A stretch of 64,000 nucleotides of DNA from Gluconobacter thailandicus F149-1 = NBRC 100600 (GTDB taxonomy: Bacteria; Pseudomonadota; Alphaproteobacteria; Acetobacterales; Acetobacteraceae). Below the pieces are notes generated by a model. The model worked only from the letters and a program-made list of their open reading frames with translations. It had not been told where the DNA came from and did not search any database. This document shows positions 52,049-61,862 of the stretch, one piece after another. A program made the position numbers and the translations under genes. The stretch lies in assembly GCF_000964465.1 (NCBI RefSeq), contig NZ_BANH01000021.1, positions 1 to 64,000 of the forward strand, in the 5' to 3' direction. The first letter of the stretch is position 1; each line of letters starts with the position of its first letter.

Positions 52049-52812
52049 CGGTTCATTTCATTGGTGCCGGTCCGGGTGCTGCCGACCTTCTGACCCTACG
52101 TGGCCGTGACCTTCTAGCTTCTTGTACGCTCTGTCTCTATGCGGGCTCTATCGTACCTGAGGAAATGCTGGAGCATTGCCCTCAGGATGCCCGCAAAGTG
52201 AACACCGCGCCGCTTTCTCTGGACGAGATCGAGCAGGAATACATCCGCGCTTACGAAGCCGGGCAGGACGTCGCGCGTCTGCATTCCGGTGATCTCTCCA
52301 TTTACAGCGCAATCGCTGAACAGACGCGCCGTCTGGACCGGCTTGGTATCCCCTGGACCATGACACCGGGTGTTCCCGCGTTTGCTGCCGCGGCGTCTGT
52401 TCTTGGCAAAGAACTGACAGTCCCAGAAGTGGCGCAGACTGTCGTGCTCACCCGTGTCAGTGGGCGAGCGTCGTCTATGCCTCGGCGCGAAACGCTGGCG
52501 GCTTATGCGGCGACAGGGGCGACACTCGCCATCCATCTCGCGGTTCATGCGCTTGAGCGGATCGTAACGGAACTGCTGCCGTTTTATGGTGCAGACTGCC
52601 CTGTGGCCGTTGTCGCGCGGGCCAGTTGGCCGGACCAGATCACTGTACGGGCAACACTCGGCACATTACTGGAAAAATCTGCTGCGAACCCGGTTGAGCG
52701 CACCGCGCTCGTGCTGGTCGGACCAGCTCTCGGCGCCGAGGGATTTCGCGAAAGCGCCCTGTACGATCCTGAATATCAGAGACGCTTCAGAGGCGGATTA
52801 CCCACTGGATGA
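52045..52812 (+). CDS. cobM: Precorrin-4 C11-methyltransferase
   Basis: A 255-residue SAM-dependent tetrapyrrole methylase forming precorrin-5. Motifs [53 protein letters not shown] and [15 protein letters not shown] are diagnostic of CobM/CbiF. The last 37 bases overlap the convergent cbiD. Confidence 0.94.
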   Translation: MTVHFIGAGPGAADLLTLRGRDLLASCTLCLYAGSIVPEEMLEHCPQDARKVNTAPLSLDEIEQEYIRAYEAGQDVARLHSGDLSIYSAIAEQTRRLDRLGIPWTMTPGVPAFAAAASVLGKELTVPEVAQTVVLTRVSGRASSMPRRETLAAYAATGATLAIHLAVHALERIVTELLPFYGADCPVAVVARASWPDQITVRATLGTLLEKSAANPVERTALVLVGPALGAEGFRESALYDPEYQRRFRGGLPTG

Positions 52813-53879
52813 CTGCGCCCAACGCACTGACCCTGCCGGTCAAACACCAGAACGTCCAGCACGACATCACTGCCTTCCAGCACGCTGAGCGCAAACTGCC
52901 GAGCAGCCTGAGCGATATGATCTCCAAGCGGGATCTCCGCATGGGATGCAAGCAGAAAGGCTTCCGCGACGGTTGGCGCGACGGCAATGGCTTCTGCAAG
53001 GTCTGCTCCAGCACCGGCAACAGTGGCAAGTGCTGCAAGGGCAGGCATGTCAGCGCTTCCACGCTTGGAATGCAGATCCATTCGGCCCTGAGCCAGCTTG
53101 GTCATTTTCGCAATACCGCCTCCGATCGTCAGACGGGGAACAGGGTGCCGACGGATATATTTAAGAACACCTCCTACGAAATCTCCCATTTCGATCAGAG
53201 CGGTCTCCGGCAGACCGTAAAGCGCCTGAACCGCACGTTCGGACACATTTCCGGTGGTAGCAGCCAGATGAGAAAGATTAAGGGCACGCGCTACATCAAT
53301 TCCTCGGTGAATGCTGTCGATCCATGCCGAGCAGGAGAAGGGAACGACAATTCCGGTCGTACCGAGAATGGACAGGCCTCCGAGAATGCCCAGGCGACTA
53401 TTCAGCGTCTTCTGTGCCAAAGCGACACCGTTTTCGACGGACACCGTCACTTCCACCGAAACATCCGGCCCGGACACGTCTTCGAGCGCACGGGTAATCA
53501 TCTGACGGGGAACGGGATTGATGGCGGGCTCTCCGGGCGGCAGAGGCAGGCCGGGGCGGGTAATGAGGCCGACACCAGCGCCCGCCACAAACGTGATGCC
53601 GCTTCCCTCTGGCCGCTCTCGGACGGCAGCATGAATCAGAGCGCCATGCGTCACGTCGGGGTCATCACCCGCGTCCTTGACGACGGCCGCCCAAGCGCCG
53701 TTTTCGTTAAAACCGTGATTAGCCAGAGCAAAACTGACAGATTGGCCACCGGGAAGCGTAATGATGACTGGGTCGGGGAACTGCCCCGTCTTCAAAGCCG
53801 TCCATGCCGCCTTGGCCGCCGCAGTGGCGCAGCTTCCGGTCGTCCAGCCATATCGGAGAGGGGGCGCATGGGCAGTCAT
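52776..53879 (-). CDS. cbiD: CbiD, (cobalt-)precorrin-5B C1-methyltransferase
   Basis: A 367-residue SAM-dependent C1-methyltransferase. Start at 53879 is followed by [21 protein letters not shown], the CbiD opening; the longer GTG frame (53948) overlaps cobB and is rejected. Other blocks: [29 protein letters not shown] and [26 protein letters not shown], and [22 protein letters not shown]. CbiD belongs to the anaerobic pathway but replaces CobF in several aerobes such as Pseudomonas, and no cobF was found here. The gene opposes its neighbours, overlapping cobM by 37 bases, with 62 bases to the divergent cobB start. Confidence 0.92.
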   Translation of the reverse strand: MTAHAPPLRYGWTTGSCATAAAKAAWTALKTGQFPDPVIITLPGGQSVSFALANHGFNENGAWAAVVKDAGDDPDVTHGALIHAAVRERPEGSGITFVAGAGVGLITRPGLPLPPGEPAINPVPRQMITRALEDVSGPDVSVEVTVSVENGVALAQKTLNSRLGILGGLSILGTTGIVVPFSCSAWIDSIHRGIDVARALNLSHLAATTGNVSERAVQALYGLPETALIEMGDFVGGVLKYIRRHPVPRLTIGGGIAKMTKLAQGRMDLHSKRGSADMPALAALATVAGAGADLAEAIAVAPTVAEAFLLASHAEIPLGDHIAQAARQFALSVLEGSDVVLDVLVFDRQGQCVGRSHPVGNPPLKRL

Positions 53880-53941
53880 CGGGTACAGAATACGATATTT
53901 GTGTCTGAAAGCGAGCCACACTCTCAGAGCGGAGGCCAGAA

Positions 53942-55264
53942 ATGACACGCGCCATCATGATTGCTGCCCCTCGCTCAGGTGGGGGGAAGACGACGACGAC
54001 CCTTGGGTTACTAGCTGCACTACGTGGAAGAAACATTGCCGTACAGGCCGCGAAAACCGGTCCGGACTATATAGACCCTGCATTTCATGAAGTTGTGACG
54101 GGACGTTCCAGCCTCAATCTGGACAGCTGGGCCATGACGCCCGACCTGCTGGAAACCATGCTGGCCCAGTCTGCTGAGGGTGCAGACCTGCTCGTGGTTG
54201 AATCGGCCATGGGATTGTTCGATGGACTGATCGGGCCGGAAAAGTCGCGCGGGGCGCCGTCGGACATTGCAGCCCGTTTCAGTATCCCGGTTATACTCGT
54301 TCTGGATGTCTCAGGGCAGGGACAGTCTGCCGCGGCCATCGCTCATGGCTTCGCAACACTCGACCCGGATGTCCATGTCGCGGGTGTGGTGTTAAATCAG
54401 GTCGCTTCTCCCCGGCATCTCTCAATGGCGCGTGAGGCCGTGCTTGCCGCTGGAATTCCGGTTCTCGGTGCATTCATGCGTGATCCCTCCCTGACATTGC
54501 CAGAGCGGCATCTCGGGCTGGTACAGGCACGCGAGCAGGCAACGTTGACGGAGCTTCTACAGCGCCTACGAGCCCGGACGGAGGAGGCCCTTGATCTCGA
54601 TGGTATTCTTCGGGTCGCAGCGCCATTGAAAGCGCAGGACAAGAGAGAGCTTGCTGTCCCGCCACCCGGACAACGGATCGCCATTGCGGATGATGCGGCA
54701 TTCTCATTTCTCTATGGGCATGTTGCAAAAAGCTGGCGGCAGGCCGGAGCGGAGTTGATCCCGTTCTCTCCGCTTGCCAATGAAGGGCCAAACGACAGTT
54801 GCGACGCCTGCTGGCTACCCGGCGGATATCCGGAACTGCACGCAGGCTCTCTAGCGGCGGCGGATCAATTCATCAGCCATCTGGAAGTTTTTTCCAGAAC
54901 ACGCCCCGTTCACGGAGAATGCGGAGGCTTCATGGTTCTGGGTCAGACGCTTGAAGATGCCAATGGCACAACACATCGGATGGCGGGTCTGCTCGGTCAC
55001 GAAACCAGTTTCGCAAAGCGGAAAATGAACCTCGGCTATCGGGAGGCGACCCTACAAACGGACTGTGCTTTGGGCAAGAAAGGTGCAGTTTTCCGGGGTC
55101 ACGAATTTCACTATGCCCGCGTGACGAATGCTGGAACAGATCATCCTCTGGCAAGGCTCCGGGACGGCAATGGCAACGATCTGGGGCTGGCAGGCGGGTA
55201 TCGCGGGTACGTGTCAGGCTCATTTTTTCACGTCATGGCATGCAGGGACAGGGACGCGGCATGA
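53942..55264 (+). CDS. cobB: Hydrogenobyrinate/cobyrinate a,c-diamide synthase
   Basis: A 440-residue ATP- and glutamine-dependent amidotransferase acting on side chains a and c. N-terminal synthetase P-loop IMIAAPRSGGGKTTTT, KTGPDYIDPAFHEVVTGR, VESAMGLFDGL. The C-terminal class-I glutaminase-like domain has its nucleophile in VHGECGGFMVLG and the His in FRGHEFHYAR. Stop overlaps cobO (ATGA). Confidence 0.93.
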   Translation: MTRAIMIAAPRSGGGKTTTTLGLLAALRGRNIAVQAAKTGPDYIDPAFHEVVTGRSSLNLDSWAMTPDLLETMLAQSAEGADLLVVESAMGLFDGLIGPEKSRGAPSDIAARFSIPVILVLDVSGQGQSAAAIAHGFATLDPDVHVAGVVLNQVASPRHLSMAREAVLAAGIPVLGAFMRDPSLTLPERHLGLVQAREQATLTELLQRLRARTEEALDLDGILRVAAPLKAQDKRELAVPPPGQRIAIADDAAFSFLYGHVAKSWRQAGAELIPFSPLANEGPNDSCDACWLPGGYPELHAGSLAAADQFISHLEVFSRTRPVHGECGGFMVLGQTLEDANGTTHRMAGLLGHETSFAKRKMNLGYREATLQTDCALGKKGAVFRGHEFHYARVTNAGTDHPLARLRDGNGNDLGLAGGYRGYVSGSFFHVMACRDRDAA

Positions 55265-55869
55265 GCAATACGGACGACAACGCCCGACATCGGGAAAAAA
55301 TGCAGAAACGCAAGGACGTGCAGGACCAGGAAGTTGCATCCAAGACCGTAGAAAAGGGCGTTCTGGCTGTTCACACCGGGCCCGGAAAAGGCAAATCCAC
55401 AGCGGCTTTCGGCCTCGCTCTGAGGGCTTTGGGTCATGGCAAGCGGGTGGTTGTGGTGCAGTTTATCAAGGGGGCCTGGGTCACGGGGGAGCGCGCTGCT
55501 CTGGAGCGGTTTAATGACTTGCTTGAGTGGCACACCATGGGCGAAGGCTTCACCTGGGAGACGCAGGATCGCTCAAGAGACGTCGCAGCCTGCGAGCGGG
55601 CCTGGGAGGTAGCGAAGGCTGCCCTTGCGCGGGACGATGTTGGTCTGGTGGTTCTGGACGAACTGAATATTGCCCTGCGTTATGACTACCTGCCGCTCCA
55701 GCAGGTTCTGGCTGATCTCAAAAACCGACCCGCCATGCAACACGTCGTGATTACAGGTCGTAACGCCAAGCCTGCTTTGATAGAGGCTGCGGATCTGGTG
55801 ACGGAAATGACGTTGGTGAAGCATCATTTCAGTGCAGGTGTTAAGGCGCAGGCCGGGTTCGAATTCTGA
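55261..55869 (+). CDS. cobO: Cob(I)yrinic acid a,c-diamide adenosyltransferase
   Basis: A 202-residue corrinoid adenosyltransferase of the CobA/CobO/BtuR type that attaches the 5'-deoxyadenosyl group to Co(I). P-loop [38 protein letters not shown] and [15 protein letters not shown] are typical. ATG 55261 overlaps the cobB stop and is preferred over 55240. An N-terminal charged segment (about 1-30) precedes the core, as in other CobO proteins. Stop overlaps the cobQ start by one base (TGATG). Confidence 0.94.
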   Translation: MSNTDDNARHREKMQKRKDVQDQEVASKTVEKGVLAVHTGPGKGKSTAAFGLALRALGHGKRVVVVQFIKGAWVTGERAALERFNDLLEWHTMGEGFTWETQDRSRDVAACERAWEVAKAALARDDVGLVVLDELNIALRYDYLPLQQVLADLKNRPAMQHVVITGRNAKPALIEAADLVTEMTLVKHHFSAGVKAQAGFEF

Positions 55870-57341
55870 TGGAAGCCCCATCGAAGACACGGGCTCTCAT
55901 GTTTCAGGGAACCGGTTCCAGCGTTGGAAAATCAGTTCTGGTTGCGGGTATTGCCCGTGCTTTGACGCGGCGTGGCCTCGCGGTGAGACCCTTCAAGCCC
56001 CAGAACATGTCCAATAATGCCGCCGTAACACACGACGGGGGCGAAATCGGTCGCGCGCAGGCTCTTCAGGCCCGGGCCTGCGGCGTCGTGCCAACTGTCG
56101 ATATGAACCCTGTTCTGCTGAAACCGCAGAGCGAGACCGGCTCACAACTGGTCGTCTGCGGAAAGGTCCAGGGAACCGTTCGCGCACGGGAATATCAGGA
56201 CGTCAAGAAAGCCCTCATGCCCGAAGTTCTGGGCGCTTTTCGAAGACTGGCAGCGGACGCGGATATTGTTCTGATCGAAGGGGCGGGATCTGCGTCAGAA
56301 GTGAACCTCCGGGCCAACGATATTGCCAATATGGGCTTTGCTGAGGCGGCGAACGTCAATGTCGTTCTGATTGGCGATATTGACCGTGGCGGTGTGATTG
56401 CCAGCCTCGTGGGCACCAAAGCTGTTCTGACGGACGCGGACGCCGCCCGCATCAAGGGGTTTATCGTCAACAGAATGAGGGGAGACGCCTCGCTGTTCTC
56501 AGCCGGAATGGCTGTTATTGCAGATCAGACAGGCTGGTCTCCCCTTGGGCTTGTCACACATCTGGCGCGTGTGGGAGATCTGCCCGCAGAAGATGCCTCA
56601 GATCTCACTGCCAGCGCCAATGTCTCCGATGGCCTTAGGATTGTCGTGCCGCATCTGCCGACAATTGCCAATTTTGACGATCTTGATCCTTTGAAATCGG
56701 ATCCGGGCGTTTCTCTGGACATTATCCCTCCCGGTCGCCCTTTACCCATCTGTGATCTCGTGATCCTCCCAGGATCTAAAGCGACCATTTCTGACCTGAG
56801 AGCTTTCAGGGAACAGGGATGGGATATTGACCTCAAAGCCCATGTTCGCCGGGGAGGGCGGGTCCTTGGTATTTGTGGTGGCTACCAGATGCTTGGCCGG
56901 ACGATTGAAGATCCCGACGGGATTGAAGGCCCCTGTGGCATGACAGAAGGACTGGGCCTGCTGGACGTGGACACGGTTCTGACGAAGGATAAACGTCTCA
57001 CAGAAGTGCGCGGAATGCTCCTACCCGAAGGGGTCGCGATGTCCGGATATGAAATTCACATCGGGCGTACAACAGGCCCGGATTGCGACAGACCTTTTGC
57101 TGATCTTGAAGGCCAGCCAGATGGTGCTGTTTCTGCCAACGGACAGGTCTGGGGAACGTATCTGCATGGCCTGCTGTCCGTAGGCAAAGCGCGTGCTGCA
57201 CTTCTCACGCGGCTCGGCGTGCCGGTAAACCCTTTGGAGGATCAGGAAGAACGTGTTGAAGCGGCGCTGGATGAATGGGCAGATCATCTGGAGACGTGTC
57301 TGGATCTGGATGCGCTTTTATCGTTAGCTCAACCCGTCTGA
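55869..57341 (+). CDS. cobQ: Adenosylcobyric acid synthase
   Basis: A 490-residue glutamine-dependent enzyme amidating side chains b, d, e and g. N-terminal P-loop-like [22 protein letters not shown] and [24 protein letters not shown]. The C-terminal glutaminase-like domain has the Cys in [11 protein letters not shown] and [17 protein letters not shown]. The gene ends 6 bases before the convergent cobD stop. Confidence 0.95.
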   Translation: MEAPSKTRALMFQGTGSSVGKSVLVAGIARALTRRGLAVRPFKPQNMSNNAAVTHDGGEIGRAQALQARACGVVPTVDMNPVLLKPQSETGSQLVVCGKVQGTVRAREYQDVKKALMPEVLGAFRRLAADADIVLIEGAGSASEVNLRANDIANMGFAEAANVNVVLIGDIDRGGVIASLVGTKAVLTDADAARIKGFIVNRMRGDASLFSAGMAVIADQTGWSPLGLVTHLARVGDLPAEDASDLTASANVSDGLRIVVPHLPTIANFDDLDPLKSDPGVSLDIIPPGRPLPICDLVILPGSKATISDLRAFREQGWDIDLKAHVRRGGRVLGICGGYQMLGRTIEDPDGIEGPCGMTEGLGLLDVDTVLTKDKRLTEVRGMLLPEGVAMSGYEIHIGRTTGPDCDRPFADLEGQPDGAVSANGQVWGTYLHGLLSVGKARAALLTRLGVPVNPLEDQEERVEAALDEWADHLETCLDLDALLSLAQPV

Positions 57342-57347
57342 TACTCT

Positions 57348-58340
57348 TCAGAAGCAGACCATTAAAGTCAGGCCAACAAGCACCAAGCCTTGAATAATAC
57401 ACGCCCGACGATAAAGCCGCAGCGCCCTTGCAAGGTCGTCCTGTGTGGCTTCGGACCGCCCATTGCCCATCCAGTAATCCTCAACTGTCACACCGCCATA
57501 AACGCGGGGACCGGCGAGTTTGAGCCCTAGCGCGCCTGCCATTGCAGCTTCCGGCCAACCTGCATTGGGCGAGCGGTGATGGCGAGCATCCCGCCTGACA
57601 GCACGGAAAGCCCCGGACGGGCTGGCACCGCGCATCGTCATCGCTCCAAGAATAATCCAAAGCGCAGACAGGCGTGAAGCAGGGAGGTTGACCAGGTCAT
57701 CCAGCTTTGCAGAGGCCCAACCGAATGCGGCATGACGGGGCGTAAGGTGACCGATCATGCTGTCAGCCGTATTGATGGATTTATAAGCAGTAACCCCGGG
57801 GAGGCCACCAAGAGCCGTCCAGAACAGAGGGGCGACAATCCCGTCCGAAAAATTTTCAGCCAGACTCTCGATGGCGGCCCTGACCACACCGGCTTCGTCC
57901 AGTTGCTCCGGGTCACGCCCCACAATCATGGAAACAGCTTTTCTGCCTCCTGAGAGGCCGTTGGGTTCAAACCCATCGAGAACAGCGCGCACATGTTCCC
58001 AGAGGGATCTCTGAGCGATCAGTGTGCTCGCAGCCAGTCCTTCCAGAATGTGTGTTTGCAGAGGTGTGAAAATCAGCCTCAAAAGCTCGAGGCACAGCAC
58101 GACGACAATGACCGGAATGAGCGTCAGGACGCCCAGCGCAATAACCCCGTAGAACTTTCGCAGTCCTGAAGTGTCCTTGGGATGGTTGAGCGTGCGGTCC
58201 AGTCGGGCGATAAGAGCGCCTACCCACGTCACGGGATGGCCTATCAGACGAAACAGCCAGCTCGGATAGCCAAAAATTACCTCGGCAACGCAGGCGAGAC
58301 AGGCAACGAACAACGTGTGGGACAGGAAGGAGACGCTCAT
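57348..58340 (-). CDS. cobD: Adenosylcobinamide-phosphate synthase
   Basis: A 330-residue inner-membrane enzyme (CbiB/CobD) that attaches the aminopropanol(-phosphate) linker to adenosylcobyric acid. Diagnostic blocks: GYPSWLFRLIGHPVTWVGALIARLD, VRAAIESLAENFSDGIVAPLFW, GVTAYKSINTADSMIGH, RRDARHHRSPNAGWPEAAMAGAL. Four to five membrane segments. ATG 58340 is chosen because the longer frame (58679) runs through the cobC start. Minus-strand island between cobQ and cobC, with 36 bases to the divergent cobC start. Confidence 0.93.
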   Translation of the reverse strand: MSVSFLSHTLFVACLACVAEVIFGYPSWLFRLIGHPVTWVGALIARLDRTLNHPKDTSGLRKFYGVIALGVLTLIPVIVVVLCLELLRLIFTPLQTHILEGLAASTLIAQRSLWEHVRAVLDGFEPNGLSGGRKAVSMIVGRDPEQLDEAGVVRAAIESLAENFSDGIVAPLFWTALGGLPGVTAYKSINTADSMIGHLTPRHAAFGWASAKLDDLVNLPASRLSALWIILGAMTMRGASPSGAFRAVRRDARHHRSPNAGWPEAAMAGALGLKLAGPRVYGGVTVEDYWMGNGRSEATQDDLARALRLYRRACIIQGLVLVGLTLMVCF

Positions 58341-58376
58341 GGACCTGCATATTTCATCCGGATGTCGTGATCTAGC

Positions 58377-59414
58377 ATGACGTCCTCCCTGCTGAAAAAC
58401 ATGCCAGCCCATGGCGGCCAGATCCGTCAGGTCATGCAGCACTTTCCTGAAGCTCCCAAACCTTTCATCGATCTTTCGACAGGCATCAGTCCCTACGCTT
58501 ATCCTGTGGATCACGCGGAGATGGGGGATTGGACACGCCTGCCAGAAGCAGAGGAAGAAGAGGCGCTTCGCCAGGTAGCGGCTCAGTCTTACGGTGTTCC
58601 GTCTTCCGACATGATTGTTGCCGGGCCAGGGACGCAGATGCTCATCGCGCTTTTGCCGCTGGTGCTGAAAATCAAACATGTCACGATTTTTGGCCCAACA
58701 TATTCAGGACATGAGCAGTCCTGGCGCAATGCCGGAGCCAGTGTTTCGATTGTGACAGATCTCCAATCGTTTGAAGCTTCAGCCGATCAGCAAGACCATG
58801 CCTGTGTGGTCTGCAATCCCAACAATCCGGACGGACGCCATCTTTCTCTCACGCAACTTCGCGCTCTGTTGAACAGATGTGCGAAAGTAGGATCGCGCCT
58901 GATTGTGGATGAAGCTTTTGCGGATTTTGAAACCGAAAGTGCTGTTTCGCTCCTCCCTGAGTCTGGGCTGACAGTTCTGCGATCTTTCGGAAAAAGCTTT
59001 GGATTGCCGGGCGTGCGACTGGGTTTTCTGGTTGCATCTGACGGCGTGGCAAGTCAGATCCGCACAATGATGGGAGACTGGGCCGTCAGCGCTCCAGCGA
59101 TTTTCGCAGGCCGTCAGGCGCTGGGTGACACGGCATGGCTTGGTCAGATCAGGGCATCTCTTGAAACGGATAGCGCAAGACTCAATGCCGCTCTGGCAAG
59201 GGCTGGACTTGCCGTACACGGGTACACGCGCCTGTTTACTCTGGTCAGATCGGAGCGGGCTTCTGATCTCTGGGCGTTTTTGTGTAAAAAAGGGATCGTT
59301 ACACGCGCCTTTCCTCAACGACCCATGGATTTAAGATTTGGTTTGCCCGGGAGTGAAATGGGCTGGCAGAGACTTGAAGGTGCCTTGTCCGAATGGGGGA
59401 TCTGTTCCTCATGA
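58377..59414 (+). CDS. cobC: PLP-dependent threonine-phosphate decarboxylase-like protein (CobC type)
   Basis: A 345-residue aminotransferase-fold enzyme expected to supply (R)-1-aminopropan-2-ol phosphate for the nucleotide-loop linker (Salmonella CobD activity, Pseudomonas CobC). HGGQIRQVMQHFP and FIDLSTGISPYAYP open the protein. VAGPGTQMLIALLP binds the cofactor, CNPNNPDGR is present, and the PLP lysine is Lys206 in RSFGKSFGLPGVRLGF. It shares the symbol cobC with the unrelated phosphatase at 36422. Last gene of the cobalamin locus. Confidence 0.92.
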   Translation: MTSSLLKNMPAHGGQIRQVMQHFPEAPKPFIDLSTGISPYAYPVDHAEMGDWTRLPEAEEEEALRQVAAQSYGVPSSDMIVAGPGTQMLIALLPLVLKIKHVTIFGPTYSGHEQSWRNAGASVSIVTDLQSFEASADQQDHACVVCNPNNPDGRHLSLTQLRALLNRCAKVGSRLIVDEAFADFETESAVSLLPESGLTVLRSFGKSFGLPGVRLGFLVASDGVASQIRTMMGDWAVSAPAIFAGRQALGDTAWLGQIRASLETDSARLNAALARAGLAVHGYTRLFTLVRSERASDLWAFLCKKGIVTRAFPQRPMDLRFGLPGSEMGWQRLEGALSEWGICSS

Positions 59415-59994
59415 AGCTCTTCTTCTTGCATTGTCATTTCCGGGAATGTTGAAGACGCAAGCGGGTTTGAAGCGCGACAAGCAGAATTCAAGCAGATGCT
59501 GAGGTGCTCATGTCCTGACCTTATGGCTGAAAGGTCTAATAAAGGGAAAAAATATGGAAGAAACCGGTTTCGGATGTTCAACATGACGAAACAGTTTCTT
59601 CGCTTCCCCAGCCTCGCGCTTATTATGCGAAGGCTCCGGACAGAAACAGCCTAAGAGTTCCGTCTGCGTTTGCCTCCTGAAGAAATCCGTCCTGCAAAAC
59701 GGCAGTGTTTTGAAAAGCTTTTCACGCTGGCTCCGACAGGCGAGCCAGACCGCAGCGCCCGCAGAGGCGGGGGAGAACATAGCGTCCCAGATCCCTGTCG
59801 CAATGTCCCAGCAGATCAGATTCCCTGCCATCAGAGCTGTTCTACCAACCGAAATGTTCTGCGCCCTTTTGCATGGGGTCTGCCGGAGACCCTACAACGT
59901 ACTTAAAAGAGTGAGCGGATAGCGTGTTTGAAGAGGGATCTCTTAACCGGGACCAGACGTTCCTTCACGGAAGCGTATGAAGGAATGCTCGGGT
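59415..59994. other. 580-base gap without a convincing gene
   Basis: Frames of 60-110 codons exist on both strands (for example 59508-59831 minus and 59710-59922 plus), but none shows a good ribosome-binding site or a recognisable motif. It separates the cobalamin locus from the lipid/glycan gene set, so the promoter of the acyl-CoA-dehydrogenase operon is expected here; none is obvious. A decayed gene or small RNA is possible. Confidence 0.45.
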
Positions 59995-61128
59995 ATGTCG
60001 GTTGCAGATCAGAGTATGTATGCAGAAAATCTTGCTGACTTCGAATCAAAGTTGCAGCGCTTATTTGAAGAATGGAAAACCAGGCCGCTTTCTGTTCCGG
60101 AAAACCAGTTTCCTGCTGATCTTTTGAAGGCACTTCACGCCATTGGTGCATTTGATGCTCTTTTTTCGGCTGAAGAAAACGGGCTCGGACTATGTCAGAC
60201 CCCTACAGGGGGTCTGACGCTTGTGACCCTTCTAAGGCGAACAGGCTCTCTGAATCTTGCTCTCGGGCGGTGTCTTGAAGGGCACGTAAATGTTGTTCGT
60301 CTCGTGGAACTGTACGGAACGACGTCTCAACGCCATGCCCTGAAGCTTCGCCTGAAAGAAGGCAGTCTGGCTGGCATCTGGGTTACTGATGGGAATCCTG
60401 CGGTCACCATCGTAAGGGAAGGGCCTAGTTACAGGCTTTCAGGAATTAAAGGATTTGCCAGTGGCATCAAACAGGTCAGTCTGGCGTTAATAACTGCGAC
60501 CTCTGAACATGGTGATGCAGTCATGGCGCTTGTCCCTACAACTCGTAGCGAACGTCAACGACCTGGACCCGGAACACTCACCGGCATGCAGGCCAGTGGA
60601 ACAGGGGGCTATGACTTTACCGGTCTCCAGCTTTCGCCTGAGGATCTTCTTGGCTCAGCAGGTGACTATCTGCGGCAGCCCGAGTTTTCTGCGGGCTCGT
60701 GGAGAGGGTCGGCAGTCGCTCTGGGAGGGATAGACCGGCTGGTGGACCTGCTCAGGCAAGAGCTCCTGGCTCGAGGGCGAGCTGATAATCCGCATCAACT
60801 CGCCCGGATCGGAGAAGCGCTTATTCTTCAGAAGACAGCGTCCATGTGGGTCAAAGAAGCTGCTCAAGCTGCGTATTCCACTCATATGAAATCAGAAGAT
60901 GTGACCTCAGTCGTCAATCTGGCCCGACTGGCTGTTGAGCGTGCGGCTCTGGATCTGATCACACTTGTCCAAAGAAGTCTGGGTGTGTCGGCATTCATAA
61001 AGGGCAATGCTGTAGAACAGGTCATGAGGGATCTGGCGACCTATTTGAGGCAACCCGCGCCTGACGAGGCTCTGACTGAAGCAGCCTCATGGTTTGTTCA
61101 TCACGACTGGCCGAAGACAGTTCCATGA
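59995..61128 (+). CDS. Acyl-CoA dehydrogenase-like flavoprotein
   Basis: A 377-residue protein with the acyl-CoA dehydrogenase fold: N-terminal helices (ALHAIGAFDALFSAEENGLGL), middle beta domain (GIWVTDGNPAVTIVREGPSYRLSGIKGFASGI in two strands, then TGMQASGTGGYDFTGLQLSPEDLLG), and C-terminal helical bundle (VERAALDLITLVQRSLGVSAFIKGNAVEQVMRDLATYLRQP). The usual catalytic-Glu region is not recognisable with confidence. Start 59995 has AAGGA 10 bases upstream. It overlaps a PIG-L deacetylase gene (ATGA) and precedes a methyltransferase, which argues against fatty-acid beta-oxidation. More likely it modifies an acyl chain or an acyl-carrier intermediate of a special lipid (inference). Confidence 0.8.
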   Translation: MSVADQSMYAENLADFESKLQRLFEEWKTRPLSVPENQFPADLLKALHAIGAFDALFSAEENGLGLCQTPTGGLTLVTLLRRTGSLNLALGRCLEGHVNVVRLVELYGTTSQRHALKLRLKEGSLAGIWVTDGNPAVTIVREGPSYRLSGIKGFASGIKQVSLALITATSEHGDAVMALVPTTRSERQRPGPGTLTGMQASGTGGYDFTGLQLSPEDLLGSAGDYLRQPEFSAGSWRGSAVALGGIDRLVDLLRQELLARGRADNPHQLARIGEALILQKTASMWVKEAAQAAYSTHMKSEDVTSVVNLARLAVERAALDLITLVQRSLGVSAFIKGNAVEQVMRDLATYLRQPAPDEALTEAASWFVHHDWPKTVP

Positions 61129-61862
61129 ATATTCAGGAAACTCTGGAAAAATTTGCAAGTTTTCCGGTCGCGTCCTTTGATACAATCGCTCCGGGTACTT
61201 CTCTCGTTCTGGCACCCCATCCTGATGACGAAAGCCTTGGGTGTGGGGGATTTATGGCTACGGCAGTAGCACAGGGGCGCCCACCCATCGTTGTGATCGT
61301 TTCGGACGGCTCAGCGTCTCATCCGGGGTCCCGTGTATGGCCACCTGATCGGCTGGCACGACAGAGGCAGGAAGAAAGCATCCATGCGGCGTCGCTTCTA
61401 GGCCTTTCGTCTGACCGACTGATATTCATGGGCCTTCAAGACACGAAAGTTCCGACAGAAGGAACGGCCTTTAATTCTACTGTCGATGATTTGTGTAGTC
61501 TTTTGTCCCATCATCGTTGCGAAAACCTGCTGGTCCCCTGGCGATATGATCCTCACTGTGACCATGAGGCTGTCTGGTTCATGGGGCTTGCGCTAAAAGC
61601 CTTGAATCCGGAACTCAGGGTTCTGGCATATCCTGTCTGGGGGCTGACACTTCCACCCGAAATGGACATTCCAGAAGATGTTCCTACAGGCTGGCACCTG
61701 AATGTTCAGCCTTGTCTGAGACAGAAACGACAGGCCATTAAGGCGCATCGAAGCCAGAGAGGGTTGGTCGTGAAAGACGATCCGGACGGCTTTGTTTTGC
61801 CTGACCATCTACTGGAAAAAATGCTGCAACCCTATGAAATCTTTATCGATCATGAGCAATGA
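61125..61862 (+). CDS. PIG-L/LmbE-family N-deacetylase
   Basis: A 245-residue zinc-dependent deacetylase. The metal and catalytic motif is VLAPHPDDESLGCGG (His32, Asp34, Asp35), and the third zinc ligand is in DPHCDHEAVW. Family members remove N-acetyl groups from sugars (GlcNAc-PI, mycothiol and bacillithiol precursors, antibiotics). It is fused by stop/start overlap to the acyl-CoA-dehydrogenase-like gene and overlaps the methyltransferase by 11 bases, so the three proteins are probably made together. Likely substrate: a GlcNAc-containing intermediate made by the nearby glycosyltransferase (inference). Confidence 0.88.
   Translation: MNIQETLEKFASFPVASFDTIAPGTSLVLAPHPDDESLGCGGFMATAVAQGRPPIVVIVSDGSASHPGSRVWPPDRLARQRQEESIHAASLLGLSSDRLIFMGLQDTKVPTEGTAFNSTVDDLCSLLSHHRCENLLVPWRYDPHCDHEAVWFMGLALKALNPELRVLAYPVWGLTLPPEMDIPEDVPTGWHLNVQPCLRQKRQAIKAHRSQRGLVVKDDPDGFVLPDHLLEKMLQPYEIFIDHEQ

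Noticed and set aside
52809-53945. 378-codon open frame antisense to cbiD
   Set aside because: Lies fully opposite a well-conserved gene and encodes a low-complexity Arg/Ser/Gly-rich product with no motif; typical shadow frame of a GC-balanced gene.
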